From: JBLHHI01 sp047614125
GTDB lineage: Bacteria > Bacteroidota > Bacteroidia > NS11-12g > UBA9320
Assembly: GCA_047614125.1 (NCBI GenBank)
Contig: JBLHHI010000014.1
Location: 1 to 38,380, forward strand
DNA: 38,380 nt
Direction of reading: 5' to 3'
Of this stretch, positions 1-9,667 are shown in pieces; position 1 is the stretch's first letter; each line of letters opens with the position of its first letter. The notes beneath the pieces are model-generated. The model saw only the letters and a list, made by a program, of their open reading frames with translations, had not been told where the DNA came from and made no database searches. The translations under genes and the position numbers were made by a program.

Positions 1-35
1 TATATAAAACCCTATTAGCTTCGTTGAAATCAGTC

Positions 36-122
36 GGTTTATAAACATAAACCTTCCTGTTTTCGCCTTACTACTTGGGTTCTATACAAATCTGAATTTG
101 AAAAGATTAATCGAACTCAGGT
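36..122 (+). mobile_element. Diverged copy of the ATTAATCGAACTCAGGT element (right part)
   Basis: The terminal sequence ATTAATCGAACTCAGGT lies at 106-122. A 7-bp hairpin (GGTTTAT 36-42, loop AAAC, ATAAACC 47-53) lies 52 nt before it. The copy at 37192-37379 has a hairpin GGTTTACCCCGGTAAACC followed by 53 nt and the same terminus, and shares AAATCTGAA upstream of it. The stem bases differ but pairing is kept. This is therefore an older member of the family complete at 20184-20449. Its left end would lie before the window. The rest of 1-282 holds no gene that I can see. Confidence 0.7.
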
Positions 123-282
123 TAATACCAAAACTTAATGGGCAATTAAGTATGAAGGGGTTTGCAAGGTATAAACGTGTAAAATAGGAACTTGTCTAAA
201 TAAGTACATCGAATTCACGTCATTCAACTTTTCTCAACCTCATCTTCAACTTCTGCTTCAACTTTTTTCCCCTATCTTCGGG

Positions 283-918
283 TTGAACTTGAAAACGCTG
301 CTTACATATCTATTTTTTTCATTCCTAGTAACCCTTGGATGCGAAGCAAAAGCGCAGGATAATTGTGGCTATGAGGTTCGTTACCTCGGAGACCAAATGG
401 CCTTTTATCAAGGAGATTCAGCATTGACCGATTTCGTATTTACCGAAGTGGCCTTTTTTAACGAAGGTTATGTTTGGGTAAACAAAGGCGAGCTGTATGC
501 TTATTTAGATTCCGACCTCAACGAAATAACCCCGTACATCTACACCGATGTTTCGGAATTTGAAAATGGATTGGCCATTGTTTCGATTGACTCGAGTCAA
601 AGCTATCAACTTATTGACACCAAAGGACACGTGTTGGCAGCCGGGTATCAGCGCATTAAACAATGCTCTGCAGGATATACCACCGTATTATTAAATGAGA
701 AATGGGGTTTGTTGGATCCCAACGGAAATGCATTCATCCAACCCATGTATGAGCATCCTTTGCAATTACTCGAACACCAATTACTTCGAGCTTGCCTTAA
801 AAATAAGTGGGGCATCATTGATCTTTATGGCAATGTTGTGGTGGACTTTACCTACGATTTAATTACTCCAAGCTTGGTTGGCTACCCGAGTGGCAAAAAG
901 CTGGTTTTGCCCAAGTAA
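283..918 (+). CDS. WG-repeat-containing secreted or lipoprotein
   Basis: A 211-residue protein with a TTG start; no in-frame ATG fits the leader better. The N-terminus is a hydrophobic signal (about residues 4-19) followed by Cys20, so it may be a lipoprotein (TLGC is a weak lipobox) or be cleaved after AKA near residue 24. Two WG motifs are visible: KWGLLDPNGN (140-149) and KWGIIDLYGN (175-184), each followed by a hydrophobic strand. Earlier segments (about 62-125) look like decayed repeats of the same kind. WG repeats form beta-strand arrays whose function is poorly known; surface or binding roles are usual guesses. A near-consensus -7 box (TATCTTCG, 273-280) lies just before the start. It stands alone before kynU. 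The family call is firm; the function is unknown. Confidence 0.75.
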   Translation: MNLKTLLTYLFFSFLVTLGCEAKAQDNCGYEVRYLGDQMAFYQGDSALTDFVFTEVAFFNEGYVWVNKGELYAYLDSDLNEITPYIYTDVSEFENGLAIVSIDSSQSYQLIDTKGHVLAAGYQRIKQCSAGYTTVLLNEKWGLLDPNGNAFIQPMYEHPLQLLEHQLLRACLKNKWGIIDLYGNVVVDFTYDLITPSLVGYPSGKKLVLPK

Positions 919-957
919 TTGATTCTCACGCCACAGCCTTCAAGCCCTTTTTTAGAT

Positions 958-965
958 TAATTTTG
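958..965 (+). promoter_or_regulatory. Putative -7 box of the kynU promoter
   Basis: TAATTTTG fits the Bacteroidota -7 consensus TANNTTTG and ends 4 nt before the ATG at 970, which would give a very short leader or a leaderless message. No good TTG -33 element is seen at the usual 17-23 nt spacing, so this is a partial match only. Confidence 0.4.
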
Positions 966-969
966 CCGC

Positions 970-2229
970 ATGATCTTTGAAAACACCCTAGCCTTTGCCC
1001 AAAACTGCGATCAATCCGACGCTCTTTCAAAATATAGAAACGATTTTTTCATCCCCCAATACATGGGACAAAATTCTGTTTACCTCACCGGCAATAGCCT
1101 TGGCTTGCAGCCCAAATCTGCAATTAATCACCTCCAACAAGAACTTAAAGATTGGGCAGAATTAGGCGTTGAAGGACATTTTCATGGCAAAAATCCTTGG
1201 TTTTACTACCACAAACTCTTTTCAGAATCGGCGGCAAAAGTAGTGGGAGCAAAGCCGATGGAAGTAGTGATAATGAACAACCTGACGGTAAATCTTCATC
1301 TATTGATGGTTTCCTTCTACAGACCCACCAAAACGCGGTACAAGATTATTATGGAGGGAGGAGCCTTTCCTTCCGATCAATACGCCATGGAATCGCAAGT
1401 GAAGTTTCATGGTTTTGAATACGATGATGCGGTAATAGAAGTAAGTCCAAGACCGGGTGAGTATTCCCTCAGAACGGAAGACATTCTTAAAGTTATTGAT
1501 GAAAACGCAGATTCTGTGGCCTTAGTGATGTTTAGCGGAGTTCAGTATTATACAGGACAAGCGTTTGATATTAAGACCATTACGCAAAAAACACATTCAG
1601 TTGGAGCCGTGGCTGGTTTCGATTTGGCACATGCTGCAGGTAATTTGGTATTGGAATTAAATGCGTGGAACGTTGATTTTGCCGTTTGGTGCTCGTATAA
1701 ATATATGAACAGTGGACCCGGCGGCGTTTCGGGAGCCTTTGTACATGAAAACCACGCTAACAATCCAAATCTTCCGCGTTTTGCCGGTTGGTGGGGACAT
1801 AAGGAAGACGAGCGTTTCTTAATGAAAAAAGGATTTATTCCAGAAGAAGGTGCTGCCGGTTGGCAGCTCAGCAATGCACCCGTAATGAGCATGGCCATTC
1901 ACAGAGCCAGCTTAGATATTTTTGATGAGGTTGGGATGGTTGCTTTAAATCAGAAGTCGACTAAATTGAATCGTTATCTTCAATATGTGGTGGAAGAAGC
2001 CTCAAAGGCAAATAATAAATTGGACTTTACGATCATTACACCCGAAGAACGCGGTTGTCAACTGTCTATTTTAACTGGTTCGAACGGCAAAGCCATTTTT
2101 GACCATTTAACAAAAAACGGCGTTATAGCCGATTGGCGCGAACCCAATGTAATTCGATTGGCGCCGGTGCCTTTATACAATTCATTTTTGGATGTATTCT
2201 TCTTTGGGCAACATCTTCAAAGCTTTTAG
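970..2229 (+). CDS. kynU: Kynureninase
   Basis: A 419-residue PLP enzyme that hydrolyses kynurenine to anthranilate and alanine, or 3-hydroxykynurenine to 3-hydroxyanthranilate, in tryptophan breakdown or de novo NAD synthesis. Family signatures: YLTGNSLGLQP (38-48), the segment WAELGVEGHFHGKNPW (62-77), the PLP-contacting Asp in GFDLAHAAGN (Asp218), and the Schiff-base Lys244 in WCSYKYMNSGPGG. Length matches the family (about 415-425). ATG start directly behind a -7 box. No other kynurenine-pathway genes lie nearby, so the window does not show whether it feeds NAD synthesis or anthranilate. The reading frame is intact. Confidence 0.95.
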   Translation: MIFENTLAFAQNCDQSDALSKYRNDFFIPQYMGQNSVYLTGNSLGLQPKSAINHLQQELKDWAELGVEGHFHGKNPWFYYHKLFSESAAKVVGAKPMEVVIMNNLTVNLHLLMVSFYRPTKTRYKIIMEGGAFPSDQYAMESQVKFHGFEYDDAVIEVSPRPGEYSLRTEDILKVIDENADSVALVMFSGVQYYTGQAFDIKTITQKTHSVGAVAGFDLAHAAGNLVLELNAWNVDFAVWCSYKYMNSGPGGVSGAFVHENHANNPNLPRFAGWWGHKEDERFLMKKGFIPEEGAAGWQLSNAPVMSMAIHRASLDIFDEVGMVALNQKSTKLNRYLQYVVEEASKANNKLDFTIITPEERGCQLSILTGSNGKAIFDHLTKNGVIADWREPNVIRLAPVPLYNSFLDVFFFGQHLQSF

Positions 2230-2409
2230 AACGAAACAGATTTATTTAAATGGTTCGGATTGAATTCAAAAGATTCTTCGGACTTTGCTTTCAACATTTC
2301 AAGGCACATTAAACTTTCTACTACAAAGATCCTCTCAATGACCTTCAACAAGGAAGTTGAGCGTTAAACCATAAAGACTGTTCCTTAAAAGACAGGTTCT
2401 TCACCGCTT

Positions 2410-3783
<1,374 letters not shown>

Positions 3784-3816
3784 TCGTCCGTTCGTTAACT
3801 CAAATCGTTCTGTGCT

Positions 3817-3824
3817 CAAACATA
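3817..3824 (-). promoter_or_regulatory. Putative -7 box of the radA promoter
   Basis: The minus strand reads TATGTTTG, an exact TANNTTTG match, 33 nt before the radA ATG at 3783. It overlaps the upstream TTG (3819), which argues against that codon as a start. No well-spaced TTG -33 element was found. Confidence 0.4.
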
Positions 3825-3931
3825 GCCGTATTTCTCACAATAAAACAGCTACTTGCGCATTAATTGATGTGTATGAAAGGTCTCAAATACAAATAGATAT
3901 TGAAATAGACAAAATGAATAAAGAAATTTTC

Positions 3932-3939
3932 TATTTTTG
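3932..3939 (+). promoter_or_regulatory. Putative -7 box of the exbB operon
   Basis: TATTTTTG matches TANNTTTG and lies 33 nt before the ATG at 3973. It overlaps the in-frame TTG at 3937, so the operon probably starts with the downstream ATG. Confidence 0.45.
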
Positions 3940-3972
3940 CCCGTGTTCAGAAATTATATAACATTAGGAATA

Positions 3973-4806
3973 ATGAAAAAAACAATCGTAATGATTCTCG
4001 CTCTTGGTTTGATCTTTGGCATCAATACTATGGCACATGCTCAAAAAGACACTACAAAAACAGATTCGAATGCAACCGCTACCAGCGCCGTTGTTGATGA
4101 CTCCAGCGCTACTTCGGTAGCAGATCTTGATGCAGCCACAAAAGAAGTTAAGGCCAAGAAAAAAGGTGATCCAATTAAGGTTATCAGAGAGAAGTTTATT
4201 GAAGGTAAGGCCGCATTTATGGCGCTTCCGCTTCTTTGTCTAATTTTAGGTATGGCCATTGTAATTGAACGGCTTATCAGCTTATTCTCGGTTCCTGTTA
4301 ACTCCAGCAAGTTTATTGCTAAGGTTGAGGAGGCCCTGCAAGCCGGCGGTATTGATGCAGCACAAGATATTTGCAGAAATACACGTGGACCTGTTGCTAG
4401 CATATTTTATCAAGGCTTATCGCGAGCCGATGAAGGAATTGAAATGGTTGAAAAATCAGTTGTTTCGTATGGTTCTGTGCAAATGGGACAATTGGAAAAA
4501 GGCTTGGTTTGGATTTCTTTATTCATTGCTTTGGCTCCGATGTTAGGTTTCATGGGTACTGTAATTGGTATGATTGATGCGTTTGACGCCATCGAAAATG
4601 CAGGTGATATTTCTCCAGGGGTTGTGGCAAGTGGTATTAAAGTGGCACTTTTAACAACGGTTGCTGGTTTAATAGTAGCTATTATACTTCAAGTGTTTTA
4701 TAATTTATTGGTTTCTAAAATCGATTCAATTGTAAATAACTTAGAAGATTCATCGATTCACTTAGTGGACATGATGATTAGAAACGATGTTGTAAACACG
4801 AAATAA
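3973..4806 (+). CDS. exbB: MotA/TolQ/ExbB-family proton channel protein
   Basis: An inner-membrane ion-channel subunit that, with ExbD, uses the proton gradient to energise TonB-dependent outer-membrane transport. It begins with a signal-like segment (MKKTIVMILALGLIFG, ending near AHAQ), then a Ser/Thr/Asp/Lys-rich stretch, then the TolQ/ExbB core: one membrane helix (ALPLLCLILGMAIVIERLI) and two late helices (WISLFIALAPMLGFMGTVIGM and VALLTTVAGLIVAIILQVFY) with the usual GFMGTVIGMI signature. The ATG at 3973 was preferred because the upstream TTG lies in the -7 box and would put 12 polar residues before the signal. First gene of a four-gene operon with 6-20 bp gaps. A gliding or T9SS motor role is less likely, as no GldL/M features are seen. 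Confidence 0.93.
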   Translation: MKKTIVMILALGLIFGINTMAHAQKDTTKTDSNATATSAVVDDSSATSVADLDAATKEVKAKKKGDPIKVIREKFIEGKAAFMALPLLCLILGMAIVIERLISLFSVPVNSSKFIAKVEEALQAGGIDAAQDICRNTRGPVASIFYQGLSRADEGIEMVEKSVVSYGSVQMGQLEKGLVWISLFIALAPMLGFMGTVIGMIDAFDAIENAGDISPGVVASGIKVALLTTVAGLIVAIILQVFYNLLVSKIDSIVNNLEDSSIHLVDMMIRNDVVNTK

Positions 4807-4812
4807 GAAAGT

Positions 4813-5238
4813 ATGCCGTCACAGAAAATAATAACGTACATATATTACGGAATCGTTTTGGTCCTTGCGATCATTGGTTTTGTTGCCATATGGGGTGCTG
4901 CAGAAGATCAAGTTCCCAAGGTATCCTTCGCGCTTTGGCAATCCGTAATTTACACAGCAATTGCTGCTGTGGTTGGTATTGGTGCCAGCGTATATTTGAT
5001 AGCCAAAGATATTAAGAGCAGCATAGGTGACATCATTGGAGCAGCCGTTTTAGTCCTTGCGTTCTTCTTGATTAAAGGAGGCGCAGGCAAGCTGGAAATG
5101 CCTCAGAAAATGATGGACAATGGAGTTACGGCCTTTGAGATGACCGCAGCACATGCTGGGTTGTGGATAAGTTTTGTTCTCATAATTGGAGCCATGGTAA
5201 TTGCCATCGTTTCGGGAGTTAAAAGCGCAATGGAATAA
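4813..5238 (+). CDS. Four-helix membrane protein of the exbB/exbD operon
   Basis: A 141-residue protein with about four hydrophobic helices (residues 8-28, 42-63, 72-88 and 114-136) and no soluble domain. It sits 6 bp after exbB and 15 bp before the first exbD. A small protein of this type between exbB and exbD is common in Bacteroidota, so a role in the same energy-transducing complex is likely by context only. There is no catalytic motif, and I cannot name a family with certainty. The start (ATG 4813) follows the exbB stop directly. Confidence 0.8.
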   Translation: MPSQKIITYIYYGIVLVLAIIGFVAIWGAAEDQVPKVSFALWQSVIYTAIAAVVGIGASVYLIAKDIKSSIGDIIGAAVLVLAFFLIKGGAGKLEMPQKMMDNGVTAFEMTAAHAGLWISFVLIIGAMVIAIVSGVKSAME

Positions 5239-5253
5239 ATTAATAGAAGTCGA

Positions 5254-5805
5254 ATGGCAAGAAAAAGCAGGGGTATACCGGAAATAAATGCAGGTTCGAT
5301 GGCAGACATCGCCTTTCTTTTACTTGTATTCTTTTTGGTAACAACCACAATGGATACCGATAAAGGCTTGCGGGTATTATTGCCTCCTCCTATTGATCCG
5401 AACTTTAAACCACCAGATACCAAACAATACGAACGAAATGTATTGGAAATATTGGTAAACTCGAACGATCAACTCTTGGTTGAAAAGCAATTGATGAGCG
5501 TGCAAGAATTAACCAATATGGTGAAAAAACACATCACCAATGAAGGTCGTCTTCCAAACTTTGCAGAATCATCTACAAAGGCCATTGTATCGTTGAAAAA
5601 CGATCGGAGCACAACCTACGAGCGATATGTGCAGGTTTATAACGAACTAATGCGCGCCTATAATGAGGTGCGAAACGATTACAGCTTAAACAAGTACGGT
5701 AGATCCTTTGATGATTTGCCAGACAACAGCGATGAGGCTGATGAAATCCGAAAGAAATATCCTTTAAAGATTTCTGAAGCAGAACCCGTTGCAATTGGAA
5801 GTTAA
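5254..5805 (+). CDS. exbD: Biopolymer transport protein ExbD/TolR (first copy)
   Basis: A 183-residue ExbD/TolR protein: a short cytoplasmic N-terminus, one membrane helix (MADIAFLLLVFFLVTTTM, about residues 17-34) with the conserved proton-carrying Asp (Asp19), then a periplasmic domain. The conserved lead-in INAGSMADIAF is clear. The periplasmic part (about 35-183) is longer than in E. coli ExbD (about 141 residues in all) and carries a charged insert around residues 115-160, a form often seen in Bacteroidota. It would pair with the ExbB encoded upstream. Third gene of the operon; 19 bp before the second exbD copy. Confidence 0.93.
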   Translation: MARKSRGIPEINAGSMADIAFLLLVFFLVTTTMDTDKGLRVLLPPPIDPNFKPPDTKQYERNVLEILVNSNDQLLVEKQLMSVQELTNMVKKHITNEGRLPNFAESSTKAIVSLKNDRSTTYERYVQVYNELMRAYNEVRNDYSLNKYGRSFDDLPDNSDEADEIRKKYPLKISEAEPVAIGS

Positions 5806-5824
5806 ATAAAGAAGAAAAGCAATT

Positions 5825-6292
5825 ATGTCAAAATTTAGAAAAGATGGAGGGAAGGCCATGCCGGCAATCAATACTTCGGCGCTACCGGATATCGTTTTTA
5901 TGCTGCTGTTTTTCTTTATGGTGGCAACTAAGATGCGGGATCCAAACATCTTAGTTAAAACGGCCGTTCCTCAAGTATCGGAAGTTGAAAAGGTTGAAAA
6001 TAAATCGTGGGTTATTAAAATTCTTGTAGGTCCTCCAATAGATGAATCTATGGGTACCACTCCTCGAATCCAATTAAACGATAAGTTTGGAAGCGTAGAT
6101 GATATTCAGGATTTTATCATTGTTGAACGCTCGGGTTTTGATGAGAATGTAAAACCAATGCTTACCACGTCGATCAAGTCGGATGTTGAAGTTCGAATGG
6201 GTCTAATACAAGATATTAAACAAGAACTGAGATTAGTGAATGCACGTAAGGTGTTATACTCTTCTAATCCAGGACAAGTGAAGGAAAAATAA
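5825..6292 (+). CDS. exbD: Biopolymer transport protein ExbD/TolR (second copy)
   Basis: A 155-residue ExbD/TolR protein with the same layout as its neighbour: INTSALPDIVFMLLFFFMVAT forms the single membrane helix with the conserved Asp (Asp20), followed by a periplasmic domain ending in a charged tail. Two unlike ExbD proteins with one ExbB is a standard Bacteroidota arrangement; the two may form a heteromeric rod within the ExbB pentamer (inference). Last gene of the operon: a strong terminator begins 18 bp after the stop codon. Confidence 0.93.
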   Translation: MSKFRKDGGKAMPAINTSALPDIVFMLLFFFMVATKMRDPNILVKTAVPQVSEVEKVENKSWVIKILVGPPIDESMGTTPRIQLNDKFGSVDDIQDFIIVERSGFDENVKPMLTTSIKSDVEVRMGLIQDIKQELRLVNARKVLYSSNPGQVKEK

Positions 6293-6310
6293 ATTGCGGG
6301 TCAATCGTTC

Positions 6311-6340
6311 AAAAAGAGACTTTCGAGTCTCTTTTTTTTT
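6311..6340 (+). terminator. Rho-independent terminator of the exb operon
   Basis: An 11-bp perfect stem (AAAAAGAGACT 6311-6321 with AGTCTCTTTTT 6326-6336), a TTCG tetraloop (6322-6325), and a T tract to 6340. The tetraloop and run of T make it a textbook intrinsic terminator, 18 nt after the second exbD gene. Confidence 0.93.
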
Positions 6341-6520
6341 GAGTTTTTTGTTGATTGGGTATAACCTCGCTCAAGACCCCCACCCCTCAGGTGAGCAAAT
6401 TACGGGTCTTTAAATTCATTGAAACTTATAGGTCCTGTTCATTCTCGAATGCATCTATCCAACGTATAAACTACGTCTTCTAGGAAGTACTTTTTTTGAC
6501 TTAATTTTACCTCGAAATTC

Positions 6521-7495
6521 ATGTCACTTCGATTAAAAGAAATACAGCAACCCATTGCCAAAGAACTGGAAGTCTTTGAGAAGCGTTTCCGACAAAACAT
6601 GAAGAGTAGGGTGGCCTTGCTCGACACCATTATGGGCTACATCGTAAAACGGAAGGGAAAGCAAATGCGCCCCATGTTCGTTTTACTATCGGCCAATCTC
6701 TTCGGCAAAATTAATGAACGATCGTATCGGGGGGCTTCACTGGTGGAACTTCTACATACCGCAACCTTAGTACACGACGATGTGGTTGATGATGCGGATA
6801 AACGACGTGGATTCTTTTCCATTAATGCACTTTGGAAAAACAAGGTGGCAGTGCTGGTTGGCGATTACCTCTTATCAAGAGGCTTACTTCTGGCCATCAG
6901 AAATAAAGATTACGACATGCTCGAAATACTTTCGGAAGCGGTTGAACAGATGAGTGAGGGAGAACTGATCCAGATGGAAAAAGCTCGGCGCTTGGATATT
7001 ACTGAAGAGGTTTATTACGACATTATTTCAAAGAAAACGGCGTCACTCATTGCCAGTTGCTGTGCCATTGGAGCTGCATCCACCACAAATGATGAAGGGG
7101 TTATTGAAAAGATGCGCGACTTTGGATTGAACGCTGGAATTGCCTTCCAAATAAAAGATGATTTATTTGATTATGGACAAGAGGACGTTGGCAAGCCAAC
7201 GGGCATCGATATCAAAGAAAAGAAGATGACCTTGCCCTTGATTTATGCACTTAATCAAGCGGACTATTCCGAGCGAAAACGAATAATCCGAATTATAAAA
7301 TCGGATAAAAAATCTAAAACGAATGTTGCGGAGGTTCTCAACTTTGTTTCCAAGCTTGGGGGCATTGAATACGCACGGAAACACTTGCAAAGCTATCATC
7401 AAAAAGCAATTGACATCTTAAACAGCATTGAAGGTGAAACTGACACGAAGTACATGCTTGACTTGGTGAATTACGTTATTGAGCGAAAAAAATAA
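6521..7495 (+). CDS. Polyprenyl diphosphate synthase (trans-isoprenyl)
   Basis: A 324-residue cytoplasmic enzyme that adds isopentenyl diphosphate units to an allylic starter to make the long prenyl chain of menaquinone. Both Asp-rich motifs are present: HDDVVDDADKRRG (DDxxD at 86-90) and FQIKDDLFDYG (near residue 210), plus KRKGKQMRP (44-51) for diphosphate binding. Length matches the octaprenyl/heptaprenyl synthase group. The chain length cannot be read with confidence, so IspB or HepT-like would be over-specific. It follows the exb terminator with a 180-bp gap containing no exact -7 box (TAATTTTA is a near match). It converges on the haem lipoprotein gene, 9 bp away. Confidence 0.92.
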   Translation: MSLRLKEIQQPIAKELEVFEKRFRQNMKSRVALLDTIMGYIVKRKGKQMRPMFVLLSANLFGKINERSYRGASLVELLHTATLVHDDVVDDADKRRGFFSINALWKNKVAVLVGDYLLSRGLLLAIRNKDYDMLEILSEAVEQMSEGELIQMEKARRLDITEEVYYDIISKKTASLIASCCAIGAASTTNDEGVIEKMRDFGLNAGIAFQIKDDLFDYGQEDVGKPTGIDIKEKKMTLPLIYALNQADYSERKRIIRIIKSDKKSKTNVAEVLNFVSKLGGIEYARKHLQSYHQKAIDILNSIEGETDTKYMLDLVNYVIERKK

Positions 7496-7504
7496 ATTCA
7501 GCAA

Positions 7505-8098
7505 TTAATACGGAATATCAACCGTCCAAGCACCACGGAAATCGCCTACTTCACAATTAAAGGCCTTATCGGTTGGATACATCGCCTTAATCGTTTCAAA
7601 ATTTTCGGCAGTATACCCGTTGTCCTTAGACCCATGGCAGCTTAAGCACATAGGTTTAACCACAATTGGACTAAAATACGTGTACATGGAATGGTTCTTT
7701 TCAAAGATCACAGGCGTTAGAGGTTTCCCATTTTTTACGGCGTATTCAAAAACTTCAAGTACATTACTTTCATCATAACTTGGACTGTTTAGCTTGTTTC
7801 GATATTTTTTACTCACCCGCCTGATGCGCATGCCGTGAACTTTTTGCAAGCTGTCAATGATCAAGTTTGCGTTTGCATTGCAATACTTCATCGCATGTTC
7901 AACGCCACCTTCCGCCAGTGCCCCTTTTAGCTTGCCCATAAGCGCATTTTGAGCTGCTTCTACCACCGTGGCGCCTTTTGCCTTTAATTCATCCATTTTG
8001 GCGTCATCTCCTTTTGGAGAACCACCGCTGCATCCAATAATTAGTGTGCTGGAAACAGCGAAGAATAAAGCGAGTGCTATTGTTATGTTCCTTTTCAT
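7505..8098 (-). CDS. Tll0287-like (DUF3365) c-type haem lipoprotein
   Basis: A 197-residue exported protein. Residues 1-22 form a lipoprotein signal with lipobox IIGC (Cys23). The mature part is a Tll0287/DUF3365-type haem sensor domain: RIRRVSKKYRNKLNSP (91-106) is typical, and a single covalent haem site CLSCHG (Cys151, Cys154, His155) follows. Such domains bind one haem in the periplasm and occur alone or in sensor kinases; here it is alone. A role in redox or gas sensing, or in electron transfer, is plausible, but no partner gene is adjacent. Upstream, 8099-8293 holds a -7-like box and nothing else recognisable. Confidence 0.87.
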   Translation of the reverse strand: MKRNITIALALFFAVSSTLIIGCSGGSPKGDDAKMDELKAKGATVVEAAQNALMGKLKGALAEGGVEHAMKYCNANANLIIDSLQKVHGMRIRRVSKKYRNKLNSPSYDESNVLEVFEYAVKNGKPLTPVIFEKNHSMYTYFSPIVVKPMCLSCHGSKDNGYTAENFETIKAMYPTDKAFNCEVGDFRGAWTVDIPY

Positions 8099-8138
8099 AT
8101 GAAGTAACTTATGTATTGATAAAGGGCCTATTTGTTGA

Positions 8139-8146
8139 CAAAGATA
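8139..8146 (-). promoter_or_regulatory. Putative -7 box for the haem lipoprotein gene
   Basis: The minus strand reads TATCTTTG, an exact TANNTTTG match, 40 nt before the ATG at 8098. No well-spaced -33 TTG was found. Confidence 0.35.
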
Positions 8147-8293
8147 TCTCAGTGAATTGGAAAGTTGGAATTATTTGCCTTGAATTCGAAGCTCAACACA
8201 TTTCGCACGTTCGTTTAAATACCATTATAGTTTTAGTATTCTTGATAAATGCAAATCCATGAAGTTGATACAGGACAAGTGAACTTGAATCGC

Positions 8294-9082
8294 CTAAATA
8301 CTTGCTCGAGCATCAATTATTGCTATTCGAAATATTTCTGGCTTATCTACATGTAAGGCAATGGTTTTGAAAGTTTTACGAATTCCCCACAAACCAATTA
8401 GCGTGTAATCTTTTGAGCATTGAATCAAAACGTTGTGCCGTTCTAACTCTCCTAACGGTGATAATTTTTTAACACCTTGGTCTTTGGTTAAGTTGGCTCT
8501 TGAAAGTTCAACGCAAACTACATCGTTCAGTTTAATTTCGACTTCGTTCAGAATTCCATATCGCAAAACAAGGGCATCCTTAGTGATTAAAATAGGACGA
8601 TGAGCAAGAGATTGTGCAAATCCAATGACTTGAATTCCTGCGTAGATGCTTAGTCCGGATAGTATCCAAGCAGCTGTAGCATTCCAACGCATTAATAAAA
8701 GGTGGATTACAAAGGTTTCAACAGCAATAATGAGCACAAGGCCCCATAGCAGAGCCGGTGTACCACTGCGTTTGTGGTTGGTAAATTCATTATTCAAAGT
8801 TGATCTAGACTTCCACTTAAAAAGTCCATAGTAAAATACAGCCACTTCAGTAGCGAGAGGCATTACGAACTTTCGTGGAATTATTTCCCTACAAGCGGTA
8901 ATCAATTGGGTAAAAAAGTCGCTCGAAGTATGTTCTAAAGTCTTTACTTTATTTATTCTGTTTCGGACCTTAATAACGATGAAGGCCAACACGCCAACTT
9001 CGAGTATGGGCAGCATCCATTGCGTAAATTGTTTTAAGAACGCCTGATTGGCGTCCGGCAAGAAGTAGGTGCCAATGAACAA
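8294..9082 (-). CDS. Unknown membrane protein with a PH-like C-terminal part
   Basis: The called protein has 262 residues from a TTG codon. Hydrophobic helices lie at about 22-40, 112-133 and 137-155; the C-terminal part (about 165-262) is a strand-rich soluble region with ITKDALVLRYGILNEVEIKLNDV, resembling membrane-linked PH-type domains. The start is doubtful: the frame stays open another 21 codons upstream through VPTTTTIPVIFVGLFIG, which looks like the outer part of a first membrane helix, and ends at a TGA (9146-9148) inside a solo repeat end at 9135-9151. There is no ATG or GTG in that stretch. The original start may have been altered by the repeat (see findings). Function unknown. Confidence 0.7.
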   Translation of the reverse strand: MFIGTYFLPDANQAFLKQFTQWMLPILEVGVLAFIVIKVRNRINKVKTLEHTSSDFFTQLITACREIIPRKFVMPLATEVAVFYYGLFKWKSRSTLNNEFTNHKRSGTPALLWGLVLIIAVETFVIHLLLMRWNATAAWILSGLSIYAGIQVIGFAQSLAHRPILITKDALVLRYGILNEVEIKLNDVVCVELSRANLTKDQGVKKLSPLGELERHNVLIQCSKDYTLIGLWGIRKTFKTIALHVDKPEIFRIAIIDARASI

Positions 9083-9134
9083 TCCAACAAATATAACCGG
9101 AATGGTTGTGGTTGTGGGAACCCTAGTTTTTCGT

Positions 9135-9151
9135 ATGAATCGAACTCAGGT
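9135..9151 (+). repeat. Solo end of the ATTAATCGAACTCAGGT element
   Basis: ATGAATCGAACTCAGGT matches the 17-bp terminus of the element at 20184-20449 in 16 of 17 positions and is followed by TAATA, as are the copies at 122 and 37379. No second inverted end or internal element sequence is seen within 300 bp. It abuts the 5' end of the membrane-protein gene on the minus strand. The remainder of 9083-9342 holds only this and the promoter at 9291-9322. Confidence 0.75.
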
Positions 9152-9290
9152 TAATAGATATTCAAACCATGGAAATTTTTGTGGAGGATCTAGTGGATGA
9201 CGGTAGAACATGTTTTCTTTGAATTATGTTGCTAAGATATGACTTCAGAATTAGTTTTCAAAGAAGCCCTTGCCACGTTGGTAGAGCGGG

Positions 9291-9322
9291 TTGTTAAATA
9301 TTCAATTCTCCGATTAACTTTG
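9291..9322 (+). promoter_or_regulatory. Bacteroidota-type promoter of the YbjQ-family gene
   Basis: TTG (9291-9293), a 21-nt spacer, then TAACTTTG (9315-9322) fits the -33/-7 pattern TTG-N17-23-TANNTTTG. The ATG at 9343 follows after 20 nt. Confidence 0.55.
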
Positions 9323-9342
9323 TTATTCATAAAAATACCATC

Positions 9343-9657
9343 ATGATTATAACCACCACCGAAACCATTCCAAACAAAGAAATCTCTGAAATTCTTGGAG
9401 TATGCCGAGGCAGCACCGTTCGAGCAAGAAACATTGGTCGCGACATCTTTGCCGGCCTTAAAAACATTGTTGGCGGCGAGATTGAAGAATACACCAAGCT
9501 GCAGGCAGAATCACGCGAGCAAGCCATGGAGCGAATGATTGCCGATGCAGAAAGCATGGGTGCCGACGCCATTGTGAACATGCGCCTAACTACGGCTATG
9601 ATTATGCAAGGAACGGCTGAAATTCTTGCTTATGGTACGGCTATAAAGTTTAAATAA
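9343..9657 (+). CDS. YbjQ/UPF0145 (DUF74) family protein
   Basis: A 104-residue soluble protein covering the whole YbjQ family: an N-terminal strand MIITTTETIPNKEISEILG, then VRGSTVRARNIGRDIFAGLKNIVGG-like sequence (21-46), a helix EYTKLQAESREQAMERMIADAESMGADAIVNMR (49-81), and a closing strand ILAYGTAIKF. These proteins form small oligomers and are labelled heavy-metal-binding by sequence only; their role is not known. Preceded by a good promoter and followed 10 bp later by a tiny membrane-protein gene, which may be co-transcribed. Confidence 0.92.
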   Translation: MIITTTETIPNKEISEILGVCRGSTVRARNIGRDIFAGLKNIVGGEIEEYTKLQAESREQAMERMIADAESMGADAIVNMRLTTAMIMQGTAEILAYGTAIKFK

Positions 9658-9667
9658 ATTGGTAGTT

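Noticed and set aside
3784..3819. TTG at 3819 as the radA start
   Set aside because: It lies in an exact TANNTTTG box, and the family zinc finger begins right after the ATG at 3783.
6341..6520. A possible small gene or promoter between the exb terminator and the polyprenyl synthase gene
   Set aside because: Only a near-match -7 box (TAATTTTA) and short frames are present; nothing convincing.
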